Shown: one piece after another, positions 1 to 4,399 of the stretch
Layout: the number at the start of each line of letters is the position of its first letter
Position numbering within the stretch: position 1 is the stretch's first letter
From: Alphaproteobacteria bacterium
Lineage (GTDB): Bacteria > Pseudomonadota > Alphaproteobacteria > Rickettsiales > JABSSG01
Direction: 5' to 3'
Length of the DNA stretch: 5,263 bases
Assembly: GCA_022600235.1 (NCBI GenBank)
Contig: JAHZKS010000007.1
Location: 1 to 5,263 of the forward strand
Notes under the pieces: model-generated
The model's input: the letters and a program-made list of their open reading frames with translations, nothing else
What the model was told of the DNA's origin: nothing
Database searches by the model: none
Program-made: the position numbers and the translations under genes

Positions 1-353
1 CTCTGATCTCCTGCACATCTTGCTATCACTGATGTATTAGAGTCACCATCATCTACAAATGGACCATCTCCATTTGTAGTAACTGTATCATCATCATCAT
101 CTTCAATTGAAACCACATTAAAAGTCTGAACTATTATATCTTTCAGCACTCTGGCTAAATCATTACTTATATCTGGTGTTATTAAACTTTGATCTACAGA
201 TCCAAAGATTTTTGCAGCTACAGCTTGAGATAATAACAATAAATATTCATCGCCTGACGCATTTATTTGAGAGTCTTGTGTTACAGAATGAACTAATTCT
301 TCGAGAGAATCAATGCCTAGTACTCTCTCTAAATCTTCTTTATTAAAAGGCAT
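1..353 (-). CDS. Partial orphan acidic protein, N-terminal 117 codons (gene runs off left edge)
   Basis: The minus-strand frame is open from an ATG at 353-351 to the window edge, so only the N-terminal 117 residues are visible. I do not recognise the family. The protein starts MPFNKEDLERVLGIDSLEEL. It is predicted helical to about residue 77, with no signal peptide or membrane segment. It then becomes acidic, with a five-Asp run at about residues 83-87 and a second Asp/Gly-rich patch, and a single Cys in the segment SVIARCAGDQ. A good ribosome site, GAGG (363-360), lies 6 nt before the ATG and supports this start. The segment VLGIDSLEELV loosely resembles the VLG-containing module shared by the two genes upstream, and the acidic tail and promoter layout are also alike. 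I therefore suspect a third, shorter family member, but the sequence similarity alone is weak. The C-terminus is not in the window. Confidence 0.75.
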   Translation of the reverse strand, partial: MPFNKEDLERVLGIDSLEELVHSVTQDSQINASGDEYLLLLSQAVAAKIFGSVDQSLITPDISNDLARVLKDIIVQTFNVVSIEDDDDDTVTTNGDGPFVDDGDSNTSVIARCAGDQ

Positions 354-359
354 TTATAA

Positions 360-363
360 CCTC
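360..363 (-). promoter_or_regulatory. Shine-Dalgarno site for the left-edge gene
   Basis: GAGG on the minus strand, followed by 6 nt (TTATAA) and the ATG. It is one of only two convincing ribosome sites among the minus-strand genes and fixes the start at 353. Confidence 0.6.
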
Positions 364-386
364 AATATAAATACGAGCTTAACTAT

Positions 387-395
387 ATTGTAACA
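387..395 (-). promoter_or_regulatory. Extended -10 promoter candidate for the left-edge gene
   Basis: The minus strand reads TGT-TACAAT, an extended -10 (TGn plus a 5/6 match to TATAAT). No clear -35 is visible. The surrounding TTTGTGTTACAATA is nearly identical to TTTGTGTTATAATA in front of the gene at 1925-3370. The distance from the -10 to the ATG is also the same to within one base (33 nt here, 34 there). Confidence 0.45.
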
Positions 396-434
396 CAAAA
401 AGAATTGGCAGAGCAGAGCTTCAAATTAATTATA

Positions 435-443
435 TGACTTTTT
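435..443 (-). promoter_or_regulatory. Intergenic TGACTTTTT element, copy 1
   Basis: The coding strand reads AAAAAGTCA, 82 bp upstream of the ATG at 353 and about 40 bp past the stop of the 440-aa gene. It is one of five copies in this window, all intergenic and in the same orientation. Its role is unknown. Confidence 0.35.
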
Positions 444-480
444 ATTAGTTTCAAGCAAAAATGTTGCTTACAGATTTATT

Positions 481-1803
481 CTAGCCAGCAGAAGCATCCG
501 AATTATGGCATCCACATAAAGCAGCACAAGCATGGGCTGTCACATCATTTGGTTGCTGCCCCACTGATTCTTGATTCTGATATTCTGGATTACTAGAAAA
601 ATACTCATCTTGATTGCCCGCTACTTGTTGATTTTGATCTTCTAGATTATTAGAATAAGACCCATCTTGATTGCCCGCTGCTAAATAGATAACATGTTCA
701 TCGTCATAGTCATCTCCAAACAAATCACTATTATCAGACCCCCCAGATGGCAAAGCATCTACTCCAACTGCACCTTCGTCTTCAAACACAACTTCTTTAT
801 AAGGATCATCATGAGAAGCTTCTACCTGGTTTTCATCTATAACTACAGATAGCCCTGAAATTGTACCAGCATCTAATCCAAAATTCTCTAAAAATTCTTT
901 TAACTTTACAAAAGATCCATTTTGATAAAGTTCTACAGCAACGTTCAAAGCTTCGCCTTTTACACCCAAAACATACAGCAATCTTTTAAATGTTCCTAAT
1001 GCTAAGTCTTTTTCATCTGTTATGCACTCTTGTTTAACTAAATCTTTAACATATTCATACTTTTCTTGTACTAACACATGATTCATATCATTCTCTATAT
1101 TTTCAAGTATTGCATGAATTCTAAAAACAAGATCATCCTGATCTGTAATAGAATCAAAAAGAGCATTTATTGAATTTAGGAAATTGTTTAAAAGATCAGC
1201 TGGTAATTGTGATAAACGCTCAAGAAATTGCACTAATTCATCATTCGCTACAATCTTTGCTAAGATCTCTAACTCCCCGTTAGAGCTTATATTCTTCATA
1301 ATACCTTCTAACTCTTTCAGGGCTTGTCCATCCCCATCAGATAAGAAACTACTTATAATGTCATGTATCCTATTATACAAAGCATCAGCATCTAAGTTTA
1401 AGTGAATTAGAAAATGTATTCTGCTTAGAGCGGCATCAAGATGTTGGATAGAAAGTTTTGCCAACTGTGATAATGTTTCAATAAAATCATGAAGTTCTTC
1501 ATTCTCTATAATCCTGACCAAAGCATTTATAAACCTTTTATCAGAAATATTAAAAATAATAGAAAGAATAAAATTATATTTTTCTTTATCCCCTCCTAAT
1601 CTACTTAATAATTCTGCTCTAAAAGCTTCTAATAATACAACACTTTTATTGAGGTTAATTCCCTGATGATCAAATTGAGGCAAAGGTTGAGTTTGGCGTA
1701 TAAATAACAGTACATCACCTAATGCAAACTTAGCTTGTATAAAAAAACCAGGAGCAGGAGCAGCAGCACCATCAACAATGGGATCAGATTTTGGAGTTGG
1801 CAT
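481..1803 (-). CDS. Orphan helical-repeat protein with acidic and Gln/Asn-rich tail (440 aa), paralogue of the gene at 1925-3370
   Basis: I do not recognise a named family. The N-terminus (1-20) is Pro/Ala-rich. Residues about 55-320 are predicted all-helical. Within this core, residues 95-150 and 181-233 are diverged copies of one unit, sharing the pattern L-x-[KR]-I-x-x-N-[ED]-E-L, then F-[IL]-E-x-L-S-Q-L, and later R-I-H-x-I. Residues 330-372 are acidic. Residues 376-413 hold two 19-residue copies beginning AGNQD. The C-terminus has a Cys/His cluster (H424, C426, C430, C432, H433). Blocks on both sides of the extra unit align with the 481-aa neighbour: LGGDKEK with LGNDQEK, LDAALSR with LDEALVR, and LLYVLGV with TLSVLGL. 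There is no signal peptide or membrane span. ATG 1803 is the only Met before residue 169, and no clear Shine-Dalgarno precedes it. It lies 121 bp downstream of its paralogue and has its own promoter candidate. An effector or protein-binding scaffold is possible but unproven. Confidence 0.85.
   Translation of the reverse strand: MPTPKSDPIVDGAAAPAPGFFIQAKFALGDVLLFIRQTQPLPQFDHQGINLNKSVVLLEAFRAELLSRLGGDKEKYNFILSIIFNISDKRFINALVRIIENEELHDFIETLSQLAKLSIQHLDAALSRIHFLIHLNLDADALYNRIHDIISSFLSDGDGQALKELEGIMKNISSNGELEILAKIVANDELVQFLERLSQLPADLLNNFLNSINALFDSITDQDDLVFRIHAILENIENDMNHVLVQEKYEYVKDLVKQECITDEKDLALGTFKRLLYVLGVKGEALNVAVELYQNGSFVKLKEFLENFGLDAGTISGLSVVIDENQVEASHDDPYKEVVFEDEGAVGVDALPSGGSDNSDLFGDDYDDEHVIYLAAGNQDGSYSNNLEDQNQQVAGNQDEYFSSNPEYQNQESVGQQPNDVTAHACAALCGCHNSDASAG
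565..678 (-). repeat. Two tandem 57-bp (19-codon) units in the C-terminal tail
   Basis: Residues 376-394 and 395-413 are in-frame copies with matching positions AGNQD, S384/S403, N386/N405, E388/E407 and QNQ. At the DNA level an exact 17-bp direct repeat, CATCTTGATTGCCCGCT, lies at 606-622 and 663-679, exactly 57 bp apart. The perfect stretch inside otherwise diverged units suggests a fairly recent duplication or selection on AGNQD. Confidence 0.8.
1105..1521 (-). repeat. Diverged internal duplication of an ~86-residue helical unit (protein level)
   Basis: Codons for residues 95-150 (1354-1521) and 181-233 (1105-1263) encode homologous helices. The start-to-start offset is 86 residues, and one 3-residue gap brings the later part to offset 83. 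The DNA has diverged too far to align well, so the duplication is old. The paralogue at 1925-3370 appears to have a single copy here. Confidence 0.65.
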
Positions 1804-1837
1804 ATCTATCTACATTTATATTAATCTAAAGCAGATA

Positions 1838-1846
1838 TCTATAGCA
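1838..1846 (-). promoter_or_regulatory. Extended -10 promoter candidate for the 440-aa gene
   Basis: The minus strand reads TGC-TATAGA, with an extended -10 TG and a 4/6 hexamer. No convincing -35 is seen. Thirty-four bases separate it from the ATG at 1803, the same spacing as in the upstream paralogue, which is the main support. Confidence 0.4.
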
Positions 1847-1912
1847 TTCTTATTAAGAAAATAGAAGAAACAAAATACTCCAAGATTTATTTTTCTATCA
1901 CTATCTCAACTG

Positions 1913-1921
1913 TGACTTCTT
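1913..1921 (-). promoter_or_regulatory. Intergenic TGACTTCTT element, copy 2
   Basis: The coding strand reads AAGAAGTCA, beginning only a few bases after the TAA of the 481-aa gene (1925-1927) and 110 bp before the ATG at 1803. It could belong to either the 3' end of one gene or the upstream region of the next. Confidence 0.35.
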
Positions 1922-1924
1922 CGA

Positions 1925-3370
1925 TTACAGACCATGAGTTTCTTGATCAGTGCCTCCACCACTGAGTTCATTAGGCAGATCATCATCATCATCGTCTTCA
2001 TCATCTTCATCATCATATTCCCACTGATCTTCATCATCAGAGTCAAGCATATCCTCTTCCTTCCATTTTTCATCTTCTTGTGGTTTAAGAACAATAAAAC
2101 TATTAATAGAACTAAAAGAAGACCCAGGCGAAGGGAAATATGATGTATCATCATCAGACGTATTCTCATCGTCATCGTCATCGTCATCATCTCGACCCAA
2201 TGGTTTAGCGTATTTGATGCTTATTGGCGCTGAAGCTGCTGCTGCAGCGGCTGCCTCTTCTTCATCAGATCTTCTAGCTTCTTTTTTTTCACTTCCAAAA
2301 CTTCCATCATCAGAATCAGAATTTAGAAAATCAACTAAAGCATCAACCTGCCCAGCATTTAAACAAGCACTCAGCTCTCTTTCTAATGCATCAAAATCTC
2401 CTGCATGAAAAAAGTCTATCACTAATTCTATTTCTTCTACTGACAGCCCTAATACGCTTAGAGTTTTTCTTAACACCTCTATTGTTAAATTAATATTTGT
2501 ATTAGCTTTCAGTTGATGGAATATTCTTTCTACAACTTCTAATGCTTGTATATAATCATAATGGAAACCTACATCTGAAAGTATAATATTAACATCTTCC
2601 ATTACCGCTTCTTCATTTGCTTTTACCTGAATAACTTCTGATAATCTTACCAAAGCCTCATCAAGGGTTGCTTTGGAAAAATGCTCTAACTTACAAAGAC
2701 AGTTGTAACAATCTCCTCTCTCAGCAATTAATGACAATCCCAATACAGACTTATCACTTCTAATATTTGCAGCTACACGGCACAAACTCTCTAACTTTTC
2801 TTGATCATTACCCAATGCGTTTAACAAAAGCGATAAATCACTTGGATTTAATTGAATACCTATAGCATTAAAAATAGAAGCACCACCAATACCATGCTCC
2901 ATTCTCGCAAAAGCAGATAAATCAGATGATTGCATTTTTCTAACTAAGCCTTTTAATATAGCATACAAACTATGTGCCCTAGCTGCACTGTCATCCCTAG
3001 CATCTGCTGAAGCCGCTTCTGGCTCCTTTTCTTCACTTGATTGAGCTTTATCACCTTTATCACTCTTACTATCTTCATATTCTCTCTCTCTATCTATAGC
3101 TTCCTTCTTCAAAAGATTAATATACTCTTCTAAGGCCTTTGCTTTTTCCCTTGCTTGACACTCTGCTTCTTTTTTTGCTTGAGCTTCTGCTTCCATCTTT
3201 GCTTGAGCTTCTTTCCTTGCTTGAGCTAAAGCTGCAATATTCTCTTTTGCAATGTCTGCAGCAGACTTTCCCCTCTTAAGCGGACTAGGTTTATATGGCT
3301 TATTAGGATCTTTACCATTATTGTCAGGTGAATTGCCAAATGGAGTCGGAGTGCCAGGTCTATCTTTCAT
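1925..3370 (-). CDS. Orphan coiled-coil/helical protein with poly-Ala and poly-Asp tail (481 aa), paralogue of the gene at 481-1803
   Basis: No named family recognised. Residues 1-34 are Pro-rich and basic. Residues about 38-100 are Ala/Lys/Glu-rich with repeated AQA-[RK]-K-E-A steps, typical of a long charged coiled coil or single helix. Residues 100-130 are a charged linker. Residues about 133-350 form the all-helical core shared with the 440-aa neighbour (LGNDQEK at 186-192, LDEALVR at 236-242, TLSVLGL at 303-309). This core has only one copy of the ~86-residue unit. A Cys cluster, C221-x-x-C224-x-C226, sits inside the core and is absent from the paralogue. The tail has seven Ala (373-379), eight Asp (394-401) and a mostly Asp/Glu stretch (453-464). 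No signal peptide or membrane segment is seen. The start ATG has a good ribosome site, AAGGGGG, 7 nt upstream. Such charged, low-complexity proteins are common among secreted effectors of intracellular bacteria, but no specific function can be assigned. Confidence 0.88.
   Translation of the reverse strand: MKDRPGTPTPFGNSPDNNGKDPNKPYKPSPLKRGKSAADIAKENIAALAQARKEAQAKMEAEAQAKKEAECQAREKAKALEEYINLLKKEAIDREREYEDSKSDKGDKAQSSEEKEPEAASADARDDSAARAHSLYAILKGLVRKMQSSDLSAFARMEHGIGGASIFNAIGIQLNPSDLSLLLNALGNDQEKLESLCRVAANIRSDKSVLGLSLIAERGDCYNCLCKLEHFSKATLDEALVRLSEVIQVKANEEAVMEDVNIILSDVGFHYDYIQALEVVERIFHQLKANTNINLTIEVLRKTLSVLGLSVEEIELVIDFFHAGDFDALERELSACLNAGQVDALVDFLNSDSDDGSFGSEKKEARRSDEEEAAAAAAASAPISIKYAKPLGRDDDDDDDDENTSDDDTSYFPSPGSSFSSINSFIVLKPQEDEKWKEEDMLDSDDEDQWEYDDEDDEDDDDDDLPNELSGGGTDQETHGL
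1979..2014 (-). repeat. CAT/TTC trinucleotide tract encoding an Asp/Glu run
   Basis: Twelve codons (residues 453-464), ten Asp and two Glu, are written mostly as GAT. Slippage here would change length in multiples of three without breaking the frame, so length could vary between strains. Confidence 0.75.
2168..2191 (-). repeat. GTCATC hexanucleotide tract encoding eight Asp
   Basis: Alternating GAT and GAC codons give a near-perfect (GATGAC)n tract for residues 394-401. The regular alternation suggests growth by duplication of a two-codon unit. Confidence 0.75.
2234..2254 (-). repeat. Poly-alanine tract (seven codons)
   Basis: Residues 373-379 are Ala, written with mixed GCA, GCC and GCT codons. 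The protein run is kept although the DNA is not a pure repeat. It directly follows a DEEE acidic patch. Confidence 0.7.
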
Positions 3371-3377
3371 AAATTTA

Positions 3378-3384
3378 CCCCCTT
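3378..3384 (-). promoter_or_regulatory. Shine-Dalgarno site for the 481-aa gene
   Basis: The minus strand reads AAGGGGG, then 7 nt, then ATG at 3370. It pairs with one mismatch to the AAGGAGG consensus and supports the chosen start. Confidence 0.6.
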
Positions 3385-3404
3385 ATGAAAATGTTATACA
3401 TTCT

Positions 3405-3413
3405 ATTATAACA
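3405..3413 (-). promoter_or_regulatory. Extended -10 promoter for the 481-aa gene
   Basis: The minus strand reads TGT-TATAAT, a perfect extended -10. At the -35 position, 17 bp upstream, stands AAGTCA, a poor sigma-70 hexamer that is the core of the repeated intergenic element. Transcription would begin near 3398 and leave a leader of roughly 27 nt. Confidence 0.55.
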
Positions 3414-3427
3414 CAAAGATTAACGCC

Positions 3428-3436
3428 TGACTTCTT
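3428..3436 (-). promoter_or_regulatory. Intergenic TGACTTCTT element, copy 3
   Basis: The coding strand reads GTCAAGAAGTCA, so the GTCA core occurs twice with 4 nt between. The element overlaps the -35 region of the promoter at 3405-3413, a position where a bound activator could replace a -35 contact. Confidence 0.4.
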
Positions 3437-3481
3437 GACGAGTAATATTTCAATATATTTGATATACCATTAATAAAGATG

Positions 3482-3490
3482 TGACTTTTT
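3482..3490 (-). promoter_or_regulatory. Intergenic TGACTTTTT element, copy 4
   Basis: The coding strand reads ATCAAAAAGTCA, matching copy 3 as RTCAARAAGTCA. It lies 112 bp before the ATG at 3370 and 25 bp past the stop of the mini-ORF. Confidence 0.35.
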
Positions 3491-3514
3491 GATTCAAATA
3501 ATGTTAGAACAGAT

Positions 3515-3643
3515 CTACTCCACACTATCAGGTGTATGCGGTGGACATAAGGCTACAATAGAACTTTTTAACTCTCTCATCTCATCTGAAGGTGTTTCAT
3601 ATACACCAGATCCATCGCTTTCGTAACCAGTCTCGTCATCCAT
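3515..3643 (-). CDS. Possible 42-aa acidic small protein or family remnant
   Basis: An ATG at 3643-3641 opens a 42-codon frame ending at TAG (3517-3515). The product begins MDDETGYESDGSG and ends ALCPPHTPDSVE. It is acidic with one Cys and has no hydrophobic segment. The family is not recognised. No Shine-Dalgarno is visible. Weak promoter candidates lie upstream: TATAAT on this strand at 3661-3666, and TGC-TAATAC at 3675-3683. Its C-terminal ALCxxH resembles ALCGCH near the end of the 440-aa protein, and SIVALC resembles SVIARC in the left-edge protein. It could be a real small family member, the surviving tail of a decayed paralogue, or chance, since a frame this short can be random. Confidence 0.4.
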   Translation of the reverse strand: MDDETGYESDGSGVYETPSDEMRELKSSIVALCPPHTPDSVE

Positions 3644-3780
3644 ATTTATATGTTTTTTAAATTATAATATAAGAGTATTAGCATAAGATTTTTTTAACAG
3701 AAAAGAAAATTGCCTCCTGACTTTCTTTTTACATAAAAAACTAGTATTTCTTTAAATAACAATAGAAAATTACAACATTA
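3644..3780. promoter_or_regulatory. Divergent intergenic region between the accessory block and ctaG
   Basis: This 137-bp AT-rich gap should drive ctaG rightward and perhaps the mini-ORF leftward. The stretch 3661-3668 reads ATTATAAT, giving a TATAAT -10 on either strand. No convincing -35 goes with it in either direction. AGGAGG occurs on the minus strand (3711-3719 region) but no start codon follows at a suitable distance. No ribosome site is seen before the ctaG ATG. Confidence 0.4.
3718..3726 (-). promoter_or_regulatory. Intergenic TGACTTTCT element, copy 5 (one-base variant)
   Basis: The coding strand reads AGAAAGTCA, 75 bp upstream of the mini-ORF ATG. The AAGTCA core is intact, but the A-rich side differs slightly from copies 1-4. 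Confidence 0.3.
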
Positions 3781-4308
3781 ATGAGCAAAAACAAAGATAA
3801 CACTAAACTAGCACTTTCATTAGTGATGTGCATTATAGGCATGACACTCATGGCATATGCTTCTGTGCCTCTTTATAGCATTTTCTGCAAGCTCACAGGT
3901 TATGGAGGAACCGTGCAACGAGCTAAAACGGTTTCTTTAAACAAAGGAACGCAAAAGATTCGTGTAGTTTTTGACGCTAATGTAGACCAATCTTTACCTT
4001 GGAAATTTAAACCTGAGCAAAAATCTGTAGAATTATTTGTCGGAGAAAATACTCTTGTATTCTACTCAGCGCAAAACTTAAGCAATGAACCAATAATAGG
4101 CACTGCTGTTTATAATGTAACCCCACATAAAGCTGGATTATACTTTAATAAAATACAGTGTTTTTGCTTTGAAGAACAATTGCTAAAAGAGAATCAACAT
4201 GTTATGATGCCTGTGTCTTTCTTTATCGACCCAGAAATTGAAAAAGATAAAGATTTACAAGGAATAAAAGAGATAACATTGTCTTACATTTTTTATAGAG
4301 TTGGATAA
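3781..4308 (+). CDS. ctaG: Cytochrome c oxidase assembly protein CtaG/Cox11
   Basis: Cox11 is a membrane-anchored copper chaperone that delivers copper to the CuB site of subunit I of aa3-type cytochrome c oxidase. The family hallmarks are all present. A single N-terminal membrane anchor spans about residues 10-28, followed by PLYSIFCKLTGYGGT (30-44) with conserved C36. The copper-binding CFCF motif is at 127-130 (C127, C129) within NKIQCFCFEEQ, and the MPVSFFIDP block is at 143-151. The beta-sandwich domain faces the periplasm in this family. The length of 175 aa is slightly short but usual for Rickettsiales, and nothing is missing. The ATG at 3781 gives the expected short basic N-terminus before the anchor. 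No Shine-Dalgarno is visible. lpxC follows 91 bp downstream on the same strand, with no functional link known to me. Confidence 0.97.
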   Translation: MSKNKDNTKLALSLVMCIIGMTLMAYASVPLYSIFCKLTGYGGTVQRAKTVSLNKGTQKIRVVFDANVDQSLPWKFKPEQKSVELFVGENTLVFYSAQNLSNEPIIGTAVYNVTPHKAGLYFNKIQCFCFEEQLLKENQHVMMPVSFFIDPEIEKDKDLQGIKEITLSYIFYRVG

Positions 4309-4340
4309 AAAAACTGTAATAATTGGTAACAATGTGTTAT

Positions 4341-4369
4341 TTGCTATGTGTACTACTTGAATGTAGTAT
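4341..4369 (+). promoter_or_regulatory. Promoter candidate for lpxC
   Basis: TTGCTA (4341-4346), a 17-bp spacer and TAGTAT (4364-4369) give 4/6 matches to both sigma-70 hexamers. A start near 4376 would leave a leader of about 24 nt. The -10 overlaps the right arm of the hairpin at 4351-4368. Confidence 0.35.
4351..4368 (+). terminator. Small hairpin between ctaG and lpxC, possible weak terminator
   Basis: TACTAC, the loop TTGAAT and GTAGTA form a perfect 6-bp stem, followed by TTATTGTT. The stem is AT-rich and the T-tract is interrupted, so it is at best a weak terminator for ctaG. Readthrough into lpxC is likely. Confidence 0.3.
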
Positions 4370-4399
4370 TATTGTTAAGGATATTTAAAAATTTGTCTT

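Noticed and set aside
453..469. Hairpin AAGCAA-N5-TTGCTT after the 440-aa gene as a terminator
   Set aside because: The 6-bp AT-rich stem is not followed by a T-tract on the minus strand, so it does not meet the usual terminator pattern.
1743..1803. Signal peptide or membrane segment at the N-terminus of the 440-aa protein
   Set aside because: The hydrophobic residues near 20-35 are broken by Lys, Asp and Arg, and there is no basic start followed by a continuous hydrophobic core.
1934..2143. A plus-strand Ile-rich, membrane-like frame
   Set aside because: It is the antisense reading of the same CAT/ATC tracts. The hydrophobic look comes from ATC codons, and there is no ribosome site.
1906..2190. 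A minus-strand Met/Ile-rich frame overlapping the tail of the 481-aa gene
   Set aside because: It is the out-of-frame reading of GAT repeats as ATG codons, giving a Met-rich nonsense peptide inside a real gene.
1978..2195. Possible CRISPR or non-coding satellite array from the repeated CAT units
   Set aside because: The repeats are pure triplets or hexamers in frame with a coding sequence. There are no spacers and no 20-40 bp repeat units.
3072..3256. TolA-like identity for the 481-aa protein because of its Ala/Lys/Glu-rich helix
   Set aside because: There is no N-terminal membrane anchor and no TolA C-terminal domain. The composition alone is shared by many coiled coils.
3252..3473. A plus-strand frame of 73 codons opposite the N-terminus of the 481-aa gene
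   Set aside because: It is antisense to a gene with good start signals, has low complexity and no ribosome site, and crosses that gene's promoter.
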